A DNA stretch of 64,000 bases, taken from the NCBI GenBank assembly GCA_002436105.1, contig DIXU01000006.1, positions 1 to 64,000 on the forward strand. Reading direction: 5' to 3'. The notes beneath the pieces were generated by a model. That model searched no databases. It saw only the letters and a list, made by a program, of their open reading frames with translations, and was not told the DNA's origin. Below, piece by piece: positions 9,333-16,623 of this stretch; the stretch's first letter is position 1, and every line of letters begins with the position of its first letter. Made by a program: the position numbers and the translations under genes. This DNA comes from Candidatus Aminicenantes bacterium UBA6072 (GTDB lineage: Bacteria > Acidobacteriota > Aminicenantia > UBA2199).

Positions 9333-9382
9333 AGCTCCGGCCCCGCCATCCGCGACCACGCGCCCCTGGGCCTGAACAGGCC

Positions 9383-10246
9383 ATGAGGACATACCTGGAT
9401 TGCATCCCCTGCTTTGTCCGCCAGGCGCTGGAAGCGGCGAGGATGGTGTCAGCGGATGCCGCCATTCACGAGCGGGTCCTGCGCGAAGTGCTGCGCTGGA
9501 GTTCCGAGATGGACATGTCGCAGCCCCCGCCCGCCATGGGGCAGCGCATCCACCGCCTGATCCGCGCCCTCACCGGCGTGAACGATCCCTACCGCCCGGC
9601 CAGGGAGCGGCAGAACCGCATGGCCGGCGATCTCCTCGCCGAGTTCCAGGCCGAAATCGCCGCCGCGAGCGACCCGCTGGAAATGGCCGTGCGCCTGGCC
9701 ATCGCCGGCAACGTGATCGACATGGGAGTCCATGGCGACGTGAAGAAATCCGCGGTCCGCTCCTCCCTGCGCCAGGCCATGCGCGAGCCCCTGGCCGGGG
9801 ACCTGCAGGAATTCCGCCGGGCCAGCCGCAAAGCCAGGGTCATCCTGTACCTGGCCGACAACGCCGGCGAGATCGTCTTCGACCGCCTGCTCATCGAGCA
9901 ATTGGGCCCGGCGCGCGTCACCCTGGCGGTGAGAGGCGGGCCGGTCATCAACGACGCGACCCGGGCCGACGCCCGCGCCGCCGGTCTGCCGGGATCGCTG
10001 GAGATCGTCGACAACGGCTCCGATGCCCCGGGGACCCTCCTTCCCGACTGCAGCGACGAGTTCCGCCGCCGCTTCGCCGCCGCCGACATGGTCGTCGCCA
10101 AGGGCCAGGGCAATTACGAGACATTGAGCCGGGAACGCCGCGGCATCCATTTTCTGTTCAAGGCCAAGTGCCCGATGATCGCCGAGCACGCCGGCGTGGC
10201 GCTGGGCGCCCACGTGCTGCTGTGCCCGCAGGCGGGCGGCGGCTAG
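9383..10246 (+). CDS. DUF89 family protein (damage-control phosphatase-like)
   Basis: This 287-residue protein of the DUF89/ARMT1-like fold is of the prokaryotic subtype that begins with a CxxC pair (YLDCIPCFVRQALEAA). It contains the metal-site signature DNAGEIVFDRLL (about 150-161), ending in a KGQGNYETL motif. Family members are metal-dependent phosphatases thought to remove damaged or side-product phosphate metabolites; some bind Ni, Co or Mn. The start was chosen at ATG 9383 because homology begins there, and the longer frame upstream is antisense-like. It lies 50 bases after mrpORP, probably in the same transcript. How it relates to the ORP proteins is unknown. Confidence 0.88.
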   Translation: MRTYLDCIPCFVRQALEAARMVSADAAIHERVLREVLRWSSEMDMSQPPPAMGQRIHRLIRALTGVNDPYRPARERQNRMAGDLLAEFQAEIAAASDPLEMAVRLAIAGNVIDMGVHGDVKKSAVRSSLRQAMREPLAGDLQEFRRASRKARVILYLADNAGEIVFDRLLIEQLGPARVTLAVRGGPVINDATRADARAAGLPGSLEIVDNGSDAPGTLLPDCSDEFRRRFAAADMVVAKGQGNYETLSRERRGIHFLFKAKCPMIAEHAGVALGAHVLLCPQAGGG

Positions 10247-10254
10247 AAGGCGCA

Positions 10255-10392
10255 ATGAACGCCCGTGGGGACCTGGCCGCTTCCGCATACGAGGGCAACG
10301 AGTACTATCTGCGGAGTTTCCAGCAAAACGAAAAGACCGGACCGGAGAGGCTCTCCACGGCATCCCCGTCCCGGCCGCAAGGAGGAAAATAA
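10255..10392 (+). CDS. Possible 45-residue hypothetical protein
   Basis: This short ORF starts nine bases after the DUF89 stop. It has no convincing ribosome site, and the product (with an acidic/aromatic segment EGNEYYLRSF) resembles nothing I recognise. Its 3' end holds the AAGGAGGA ribosome site of the next gene. It may be a real small operon member or just spacer. Confidence 0.3.
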   Translation: MNARGDLAASAYEGNEYYLRSFQQNEKTGPERLSTASPSRPQGGK

Positions 10393-10396
10393 CGCC

Positions 10397-10663
10397 ATGG
10401 ACAAGGATGACGCCGACGGGATTCTCGAAGGCGAGATCGTCGATGAACCGAGGGAAGTCTCTCCGCCCCTGCCGGCAGTCACGGCTCCCGCCTCCGGAGC
10501 CGTGAAGACCAAAGGCTGGATCGAGATGATCGCCGCCATCGGCGGCGGCATTGCAAGATGGCTGGTTTCCTCGTCAGGGGACCATCGCTCCGGGGGAGGG
10601 AACAGGACCGGGAGCGGGAGAGGAGGAGGCAGGATAAGGCGGCGGCGCGGAGGAGGCCGATGA
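10397..10663 (+). CDS. Hypothetical protein with Gly/Arg-rich tail
   Basis: This 88-residue protein has an acidic N-terminus (MDKDDADGILEGEIVDE), a short hydrophobic stretch (about 45-58, possibly one weak membrane or amphipathic helix) and a low-complexity Gly/Arg/Ser tail that ends in RRRRGGGR. The start is well supported by AAGGAGGA about nine bases upstream. The tail resembles the Gly-rich region of the zinc-ribbon module in the first ORP gene. No family is recognised. It is the last small gene of the ORP operon before a GC palindrome. Confidence 0.6.
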   Translation: MDKDDADGILEGEIVDEPREVSPPLPAVTAPASGAVKTKGWIEMIAAIGGGIARWLVSSSGDHRSGGGNRTGSGRGGGRIRRRRGGGR

Positions 10664-10733
10664 GAGCTCCTTTTGAAAAATCACACGACGCGCGCCATTC
10701 GCGCTTGGACGGCTGTGCGGTTTAGGCGTGCGC

Positions 10734-10751
10734 CGCGGGCCATGGCCCGCG
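10734..10751. promoter_or_regulatory. Perfect 18-bp GC palindrome
   Basis: CGCGGGCCATGGCCCGCG is fully self-complementary and lies 16 bases before the metallo-beta-lactamase start codon. It could be an operator, or a hairpin ending the upstream transcript; no T-run follows. Confidence 0.4.
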
Positions 10752-10767
10752 AACCCCGGGATTTGAC

Positions 10768-11592
10768 ATGAAGATCACCATCCTGGTCGATGACCGCGCC
10801 GGGCGCGCCGGCTTGCAGCCCGAGCACGGGCTGGCGCTGTGGATCGAGGCCGACGGCCGCAACATCCTGTTCGACACGGGGCAGGGCGGCGTGCTGGAGA
10901 ACAACGCCCGGGAGCTGGGCGTCGAACTGGAGAAGACCGAATCGGTGGTGCTGAGCCACGGCCATTACGACCACACGGGGGGGCTGGCCCGGGTCCTGCG
11001 CCGCGCTCCCGGCGCCCAGGTATACGGTCACCCGTCGCTGGTACTGCCCCGCTACAGCGTGCAGGCCGGCGTGGCGCGCTCCATCGCCATGCCGGTGACG
11101 GCGCTGGCGGCGCTGCAGCGGCTGCCCGAGGCTCGCCTGCACTGGCTGCAGCAGCCATTTCAACTCAGCGGCCGCATCGGCCTCAGCGGCCCCATCCCCC
11201 GCGCCACGGATTACGAGGACAGCGGCGGACCGTTTTATCTCGATCCCGGGGGAATTCATCCCGATCCACTCGATGATGATCTGGCCCTGTGGCTGCGGAG
11301 CCCGAACGGCCTGGTCGTCTGCGTCGGCTGTTCCCACGCCGGCCTGGTGAACACGTTGCGCCACGTCCGACGCCTGAACGACGGCCAAGGAATCCGCGCC
11401 GTCATCGGCGGGTTTCATCTGGGCAGCGCCTCCCCGAGGCGCCTGCGGCGGACCATCGCCGCCTTGGGCCAGCTGGAGCCGGACAGGGTGGTCCCCTGCC
11501 ACTGCACGGGAGACGCCGCCGTTGACGCGCTGCGCCGGGCGCTGGGCGAACGCGTGGTGCCCGGCACAGCCGGGATGACCTTGCAATTCTGA
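10768..11592 (+). CDS. MBL-fold metallohydrolase (7,8-dihydropterin-6-methyl-aminobenzene-phosphate-synthase-like)
   Basis: This 274-residue metallo-beta-lactamase-fold protein has the metal-binding motif HGHYDHTGGL (about 67-76), a CVGCSHAG segment near 185-193, GGFHLG near 213 and a terminal VVPCHCTG motif. This subgroup is often named after the archaeal methanopterin enzyme, but in bacteria it frequently sits next to NifX and MinD genes and its reaction is unknown. The ribosome site is weak. It probably belongs to the ORP neighbourhood, although a palindrome and about 100 bases separate it from the gene before. Confidence 0.88.
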   Translation: MKITILVDDRAGRAGLQPEHGLALWIEADGRNILFDTGQGGVLENNARELGVELEKTESVVLSHGHYDHTGGLARVLRRAPGAQVYGHPSLVLPRYSVQAGVARSIAMPVTALAALQRLPEARLHWLQQPFQLSGRIGLSGPIPRATDYEDSGGPFYLDPGGIHPDPLDDDLALWLRSPNGLVVCVGCSHAGLVNTLRHVRRLNDGQGIRAVIGGFHLGSASPRRLRRTIAALGQLEPDRVVPCHCTGDAAVDALRRALGERVVPGTAGMTLQF

Positions 11593-11727
11593 ATTTCGCC
11601 CTCTTTTTCGCCAGCGCCCGCCATCTGTTCAACGAACACGGCACCCCCATGATCAGGCTGCTCCACGACATCGGGCCCGGGCACCTGAGTCTTCTGCGGC
11701 GGAGCGCAGCGAATGCGGCGGCTTGAC
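11593..11727 (+). pseudogene. Possible decayed coding remnant after the MBL gene
   Basis: One reading frame running out of the MBL gene's end (-1 relative to it) stays open to TGA 11727 and reads as protein-like (segments such as FALFFASARHLFNEHG and MIRLLHDIGPGHLSLLRR). No start codon with a ribosome site is visible; ATG 11649 would give only 25 residues. It could be the tail of a broken gene or a tiny ORF. Confidence 0.25.
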
Positions 11728-11751
11728 AGGTGACTGACCTTGTGTTACGTT
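11723..11751 (+). promoter_or_regulatory. Sigma-70 promoter of the TonB/ECF operon
   Basis: A perfect TTGACA (11723-11728) is followed, after 17 bases, by TACGTT (11746-11751), a poor -10 that keeps the key first two and last positions. The -10 lies inside the left arm of the inverted repeat described next, so binding there would block polymerase. Confidence 0.5.
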
Positions 11752-11768
11752 TTTATTTTCCGTAACAC
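11742..11768. promoter_or_regulatory. NikR-type operator GTGTTAC-N13-GTAACAC
   Basis: Two perfect 7-base arms, GTGTTAC (11742-11748) and GTAACAC (11762-11768), are separated by exactly 13 bases. This equals the recognition pattern reported for NikR of Geobacter and related bacteria (spacer 13 or 14). It overlaps the -10 region and the expected start of transcription, as a repressor site should, and ends five bases before the ribosome site of the receptor gene. No nikR gene is in the window. Confidence 0.72.
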
Positions 11769-11782
11769 CAACGGGAGGCCGC

Positions 11783-13657
11783 ATGAAGCTCCGCCCTTTG
11801 TCCGCCGTCCGCCTGTTCCTCGCCCTGGCCCTGCTCTTCGCCGCCGGCATCCTGCGCGCCGATGAGCCCGTAGCGGCGGATGCCGGGGAAAACGACGCGG
11901 AGAAGACCGGGCGCGCCAAGCCCATGTTCCACGAGCAGGTGGTGGTGACGGCCAAGATGTCGCCCAAGGAGCTGAAGAACTGCAGCGACTCGCTGCTGCT
12001 CGTCGAGCGGCCGGCGCTGGACCTGCTGCCGGCGAGCAATGCCCTGGCGGCGCTGGACGGCTTCCCCGGCCTGTTCGTGCAGCGCAGCGGCGACTTCGGC
12101 CGCTCCGACCTCGACATCCGCGGCCTGGGGCAGAACGGCCGGCGCATCGCCGTGCTGGTCAACGGCCGGCCGGAGAAGATGGGCCTCTACGGCTGCGCCG
12201 TGACCCACGCCTTCCCGATGGACAACGTCGAGCGCATCGAGGTGATCAAGGGGCCGGCGTCGGTTCTGTACGGCGGCGAGGCCATGGGCGGCGCGGTGAA
12301 CATCATCACCCGCAAGCCGGAAAACAAGTCGGAAAGCCGGCTGCAGGTCTCCTACGGCAGCTTCCAGACCAGCCAGCTCAACCTGCAGCAGGGCGGCAAA
12401 AACGGCCGTTTGGGCTACCTGGTCACCTACGACCGCCGGCAAAGCGACGGCCACCTGGACAACTCCGGCTACCAGGGCGACGCCCTGACCGCCCGCCTTG
12501 ACTGGGAGTTGTCTCCCTCCCTGGAGCTGGCGCTGCAGGGCAAGTACTTCGATGCCCTGAAGCACGAGCCCGGCACGGTGGAGCAGCCGCTGGCCGGATC
12601 ATGGAACGACTACCGCCGCGGCGCCGTGGACCTCTCCCTGACCCACAAGGGGGATCGGGACGAGTGGAGCCTGCGCCTGTACCGCAATTTCGGCAGGCAC
12701 CGATTCTCCGACGGCTGGGACTCGACCGATTTCACCAACGGCGCCCTGGCCCGCTGGACCACGCGGCGCCTGAAGAACAACGTCCTCCTGGCCGGCGGCG
12801 ACTACCGCCGCTTCGGCGGCCGCAGCGTCAATTTCCCCAGGGGGGAATGGCGCAAGAGCGAGGGCTCGTTGTTTCTCCATGACGACTGGCTGCCCGTTGC
12901 CGCCCTGGTCGCCAGCGCCGGGCTGCGCCTGCAGTTCGATTCGCTCTACGGCAGCGAGATCTGTCCCCAGGCCGGCCTGGTCTGGCACGCAGCGAAGGCC
13001 GTTTCGGCGCGGCTGCAGGCCAGCAAGGGTTTCCGCTCGCCGCAGTTGAACGAGCTCTACATGTTCCCGCCGGCCAACCCCGGCCTGGAGCCCGAGCGCA
13101 CCTGGAACTACGAGGCCGGCATCGACTGGCACCCGGCGCCGCGCTGGACGCTGCAGGCGAGCGTGTTCGCCATGCGCGGCAGCAACCTGATCGAGACCCG
13201 GCCCAATCCGGGCCCGGGCAACAAGTTCATCTTTCTCAACACCGGCCGCTTCGCCTTCAACGGCGTCGAGATCGGCGTGCGCGCCAGGCCGCTGGAGCCC
13301 ATGGAGATCGAGCTCAGCCATGCCTACCTGGACCCGGGCGACCAGACCGCCGGCCGGCCCGGGCACAAGTGGGACGCCGCCCTGCGCATCCGCTCGCGCC
13401 GGCTCTCCGTCCAGCTGCAGGGGCAGCAGGTCAACACCTATTTCGCCGGGGCGAACTCGCAGCAGCCCATTCCCTCCTATTTCGTCCTGAACACGCGCTG
13501 GATCGGCCGGTTCATCCGCGGCCTCGAGCTGATCGTCGACCTGAACAACATCCTGGATGAGCAGTACGTCATCTACGGTGAATTTCCCGGCAGCGCCGCC
13601 GGCACCTTCGCCATGCCCGGCCGCAACGTCTCGATCGGTCTGCGCTGGGCGCGATGA
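11783..13657 (+). CDS. TonB-dependent outer membrane receptor, probable nickel or metal-chelate uptake
   Basis: This 624-residue receptor has a signal peptide (about 1-25), a TonB-box-like EQVVVTAK segment near 53, a plug domain (about 60-175) with LDIRGLGQNGRRIAVLVNG and the ERIEVIKGPASVLYGG motif, and a C-terminal 22-strand barrel ending in an aromatic-terminated strand. Its size resembles BtuB more than large siderophore receptors. It is the first gene of an operon with an ECF transporter and lies behind a NikR-type operator, so nickel or a nickel complex is the predicted cargo. The GGGAGG at 11773 supports ATG 11783. The stop overlaps the next start by four bases. Confidence 0.92.
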   Translation: MKLRPLSAVRLFLALALLFAAGILRADEPVAADAGENDAEKTGRAKPMFHEQVVVTAKMSPKELKNCSDSLLLVERPALDLLPASNALAALDGFPGLFVQRSGDFGRSDLDIRGLGQNGRRIAVLVNGRPEKMGLYGCAVTHAFPMDNVERIEVIKGPASVLYGGEAMGGAVNIITRKPENKSESRLQVSYGSFQTSQLNLQQGGKNGRLGYLVTYDRRQSDGHLDNSGYQGDALTARLDWELSPSLELALQGKYFDALKHEPGTVEQPLAGSWNDYRRGAVDLSLTHKGDRDEWSLRLYRNFGRHRFSDGWDSTDFTNGALARWTTRRLKNNVLLAGGDYRRFGGRSVNFPRGEWRKSEGSLFLHDDWLPVAALVASAGLRLQFDSLYGSEICPQAGLVWHAAKAVSARLQASKGFRSPQLNELYMFPPANPGLEPERTWNYEAGIDWHPAPRWTLQASVFAMRGSNLIETRPNPGPGNKFIFLNTGRFAFNGVEIGVRARPLEPMEIELSHAYLDPGDQTAGRPGHKWDAALRIRSRRLSVQLQGQQVNTYFAGANSQQPIPSYFVLNTRWIGRFIRGLELIVDLNNILDEQYVIYGEFPGSAAGTFAMPGRNVSIGLRWAR

Positions 13658-14184
13658 AGCACCCCAGCTTCGACTACGTGCTGGCCGGCCTGCTGCTGTC
13701 GGCCGCCCTGGTGCTCCCCGTCTTTTTCCACCTCCTGGGCCTGGGCAGCGCCTTCATGCCCATGTTCTACCCGCTGGCGCTGGCCGGTTTCCTGGTCGTG
13801 CCGCCGCTGGCCATGATCGTCGGCGTCGCGGCGCCGCTGCTTTCGGCCCTGCTCACCGGCATGCCCCCTTTTTATCCGCCCATCGCCTTCATCATGATGG
13901 CCGAGGGGCTGCTGTTCACCGCCCTGCCAAGGCCGCTGCAGCGGCTGCTGCGCCTTCCCGACTGGCTGGCGCTGCTGATCGTCCTCGTCCTCGACCGTGT
14001 CCTGTTGTTGGCGCTGGTCCAGGCCATGGCCGGGTTCATGGAGCTGCCGCCGCGCCTCCTGGGCTGGGCGGCGGTCGTGCGCGGCCTGCCCGGCCTGGCC
14101 CTGATGCTGGCGGTCCTGCCCTGGATCATCCCCTCCCTGCGCGCCCGCAAGGAGAGGATCGCGAGGCGCCATGACCAAGAGTGA
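13654..14184 (+). CDS. ECF transporter S component-like membrane protein
   Basis: This 176-residue, very hydrophobic protein has five or six predicted membrane helices. The segment around residues 28-70 (LGLGSAFMPMFYPLALAG to LLTGMPPFYPP) is typical of small substrate-capture (S) subunits of energy-coupling-factor transporters. It lacks the N-terminal MHIPDG-like metal loop of CbiM/NikM, so if it handles nickel it does so differently, perhaps as a chelate. ATG 13654 overlaps the receptor stop (ATGA). It overlaps the methyltransferase gene by 14 bases. Substrate specificity is inferred only from the operator. Confidence 0.75.
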   Translation: MKHPSFDYVLAGLLLSAALVLPVFFHLLGLGSAFMPMFYPLALAGFLVVPPLAMIVGVAAPLLSALLTGMPPFYPPIAFIMMAEGLLFTALPRPLQRLLRLPDWLALLIVLVLDRVLLLALVQAMAGFMELPPRLLGWAAVVRGLPGLALMLAVLPWIIPSLRARKERIARRHDQE

Positions 14185-14764
14185 TTTTTTCTCCGGCATC
14201 TCCGCCTCCTGGGACGAGCGGCACTCGACCCCGGAGGAGCAGGAGCGCTTGCGGCGCTTCGCGGTTCATTTCCGCCTGCGCCAGGGCGACCGCGTCCTGG
14301 ACGCCGGCTGCGGCAGCGGCCGCCTGGTCCCGCTGATCTGCGAGGCCGTCGGCCCGCAGGGCAGCCTGGTCGAGCTCGATTTCGCCCCGGGCATGATCAA
14401 CATCGCCCGCGGCAGGACGGAAAACGGCCGGGTGGAATTCATCGTCGGCGACGCCCACTCCCTGCCCCTGCCCGACGGCGGTTTCGACAAGGTCATCGCC
14501 CTGGCCCTGCTGCCCCATCTCGACGACCGCGGCGCCGCCCTGAAGGAGTTCCGCCGCGTCCTCAAGCCGGGCGGGATGCTGGTCATCGCCCACCAGCTGG
14601 GGCGCGAGGCCCTGGACCGCCTGCACAACGAGAGCAGCGGGCCGGTGCGCCGCGACCTGCTGCCGGAAAAGCCCGTGCTGGCCGGGCTGCTGGCGACGGC
14701 CGGGTTCAGTTCCTGCGAGATCATTGACGAACCCGGGCAGTACGTCGCCTGGGCCCTGGCCTGA
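14171..14764 (+). CDS. Class I SAM-dependent methyltransferase
   Basis: This 197-residue Rossmann-fold methyltransferase has motif I VLDAGCGSGRL (about 38-48), the acidic SAM-binding end of strand 2 (VELDFAPGMI), a VGDAHSLPLPDGGFD motif and LALLPHLDD. It resembles UbiE/ArsM-type small-molecule methyltransferases in length and layout. It lies between the S and T subunits of an ECF transporter and overlaps the former by 14 bases, so it is co-translated with the uptake system. It might modify the imported ligand or release the metal from a chelate; neither is shown. Confidence 0.87.
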   Translation: MTKSDFFSGISASWDERHSTPEEQERLRRFAVHFRLRQGDRVLDAGCGSGRLVPLICEAVGPQGSLVELDFAPGMINIARGRTENGRVEFIVGDAHSLPLPDGGFDKVIALALLPHLDDRGAALKEFRRVLKPGGMLVIAHQLGREALDRLHNESSGPVRRDLLPEKPVLAGLLATAGFSSCEIIDEPGQYVAWALA

Positions 14765-14770
14765 GGAACG

Positions 14771-15457
14771 ATGCTGGCCGCCATCGACCCGCGCGCCAAG
14801 CTGGTCGCCTTCCTGGCGGTGCAGGCGCTGCTGTTCATCCCTTCAGCGCGTCCGCTCGGCCCGCGCCTGGCCCTGCTCGCTTTCCTCCTCCTTTCCCTGC
14901 TGCCCCTGGCCGGCCGCTCCGGGCGCCGCTGGCTGCGGCTGCTGGCGCTGTCGGCCCCACTGCTGGGTTTCCTCGCCTTCAGCGCTTTTTTCCGCACCGA
15001 CGCCGGCGGAACGCCGCCGGCTTGGGTCGGCCTGCTGATCGCCGCCAAGGCGGCGCTGTCGCTGCTGGCGCTGGCGCTGTTCATCCTCGATGAGCAACCC
15101 GGTCGCCTGCTGCAGGCGCTGCGCCAGTCCGGGCTGCCCCGTTCCGCCGTCGTCGTCCTGACCGTCGGCCTGCGCTTCGCCGGCCAGTGGCGCCTGGAAC
15201 TGGAAGGAATGCGCCGCGCCTGGACCGGGCGCAATATCGCCGCCCTGCCGCGGCTGCGCCGGGCGCGCCTCAGCGGCAGGGCGCTGCCCCTGTTCTTTGA
15301 AAGGCTGCTGGAGAGCGGCGTCCATGTTCATGACGCCATGGTCAGCCGCGGTTTTCACGGCGAACTGCCCGGCTGGCGGCGCCTGGCTTTCCGCGGCCGC
15401 GACGCGGCCTTCCTGGCGCTCACCGCCCTGGCCGCTGCTCTTTTGGCGGTGTGGTGA
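14771..15457 (+). CDS. ECF transporter T component (EcfT/CbiQ family)
   Basis: This 228-residue membrane protein opens with LAAIDPRAKLVAFLAVQALLF-like sequence, characteristic of CbiQ/EcfT. It has about five membrane helices and a cytoplasmic region with the coupling motif DAMVSRGF (about 196-203), equivalent to the A-x-x-x-RG helix that contacts the ATPases. It links the S component to the ATPase encoded next. Its stop overlaps the following ATG by one base. Only one ATPase gene follows, so the ATPase probably acts as a homodimer. Confidence 0.9.
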   Translation: MLAAIDPRAKLVAFLAVQALLFIPSARPLGPRLALLAFLLLSLLPLAGRSGRRWLRLLALSAPLLGFLAFSAFFRTDAGGTPPAWVGLLIAAKAALSLLALALFILDEQPGRLLQALRQSGLPRSAVVVLTVGLRFAGQWRLELEGMRRAWTGRNIAALPRLRRARLSGRALPLFFERLLESGVHVHDAMVSRGFHGELPGWRRLAFRGRDAAFLALTALAAALLAVW

Positions 15458-16194
15458 TGAACGACGCGGCCATCGACATCCGGCGCCTGGATTTCGCCTA
15501 CGGCCCCGGCAAGCCCGCCCTGAGCGCCATCGACATGACCGTCGCCAACGGCGAATGCGTCGGACTGGTCGGGCCCAACGGCGCTGGAAAATCAACGCTG
15601 CTGCTGCACCTCAACGGCGTGCTGCGCGGCCGCGGCCAGGTGCGCGTCCTGGGAATGGAGATGAAACGGGACCACCTGAAAGAGGTCCGCCGCCGCGTCG
15701 GACTTGTCTTCCAGGACCCGCGCCAGCAACTTTTTTTGCCCAGCATCGCGGAGGACATCGCCTTCGGCCCGTTCAGCGCCGGCATTTGGCCCGAGGCGGA
15801 GGCGCGGCAGCGCGTGGCGGCGATCATGGCGCGTCTCCACCTGGAAGAGATCGGCAGCGCCTCGCCGCTGCGCCTGAGCCCGGGCGAGCAGAAGCGGGCG
15901 GCGCTGGCCGCGGTGCTGGTCATGGAGCCCGAGCTCCTGGCCTTCGACGAGCCGTCGGCGGGGCTCGATCCGGCCGGCCGCCGCGACTTCATCGAGTTGG
16001 TGCGCGCCCTGCCGCAGACCAAGGTCATCGCCACCCATGACATGGACCTGGCCTACGAGTTATGCGGCCGCATCGTTATCATGGACCACGGCCGTGTCGT
16101 GGCCGACGGCCCGCGCGACGCCATCCTGGCCGACCAGGAGCTGCTCAGGGCCCACCGGCTGGAGCGGCCATTGAGCATGTTATTAAAAGAATGA
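15457..16194 (+). CDS. ECF transporter ATP-binding protein (EcfA/CbiO family)
   Basis: This 245-residue ABC ATPase has Walker A GPNGAGKST (about 37-45), a Q-loop in FQDPRQQLF, the signature LSPGEQKRAALA, Walker B LLAFDEPSAGLD and the switch histidine in ATHDMD. These are all the residues an active ATPase needs, and the FQDP(D/R)xQ sequence is typical of cobalt/nickel-type ECF ATPases. The start was set at ATG 15457, which overlaps the EcfT stop. It ends the operon; repeat island B begins at once downstream. Confidence 0.94.
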   Translation: MNDAAIDIRRLDFAYGPGKPALSAIDMTVANGECVGLVGPNGAGKSTLLLHLNGVLRGRGQVRVLGMEMKRDHLKEVRRRVGLVFQDPRQQLFLPSIAEDIAFGPFSAGIWPEAEARQRVAAIMARLHLEEIGSASPLRLSPGEQKRAALAAVLVMEPELLAFDEPSAGLDPAGRRDFIELVRALPQTKVIATHDMDLAYELCGRIVIMDHGRVVADGPRDAILADQELLRAHRLERPLSMLLKE

Positions 16195-16623
16195 CCCTTC
16201 GTGACGAGTGACGCGAAAGAACATAACTTGGCGTAAGGCGTACGGCAACAGCAAAGCAACGATCTTCGTGACGCGTAACGCGTGACGCGTGACATGGAAG
16301 AAAAGAACTTGGCGCAAGGTTCAATGCGTAAGGTTGAAAGTGAAATTCCTCTCTTCCCGTCAATCTTCTACCGTAAACCGTAAACCGATTTCTTTCATTT
16401 CATGCTGACACTGACACTCACCTCGGCTTTCGTTTTGGAAATTGGAATTTGGAACTTGTGATTTGGAGTTTCAGTCTTACGCGTTACGCGTCACGAAGGA
16501 CTGGCTTGACTGCGCTTGCATTTTCGTGCCGGATCCGGTATCCTTGCCCCTTGATTCCCGCGACGGGACGGAAAGGCTTCGTTCCCCCGCCCGCAGAATC
16601 CAAAACAGGAGGATCACGATCTG
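16195..16623. repeat. Mosaic intergenic repeat island B
   Basis: This 429-base stretch without a credible gene lies between the ECF operon and the C69 peptidase. Bases 16230-16276 are an exact inverted copy of 376-422 in island A. GACGCGT/AACGCGT heptads run at about 16266-16290, two CCGTAAA heptads at 16371-16387, GACACT hexads at about 16406-16418, and GTTTTGGAAATTGGAATTTG (16432-16451) recurs at 49787-49806 in island C. The last 100 bases, after about 16510, are ordinary and hold the leader of the next gene. Confidence 0.75.

Noticed and set aside
11593..11782. Cobalamin riboswitch in the receptor leader
   Set aside because: The receptor is BtuB-sized, but the short leader lacks the conserved B12-box pattern, while a perfect NikR-type operator is present.
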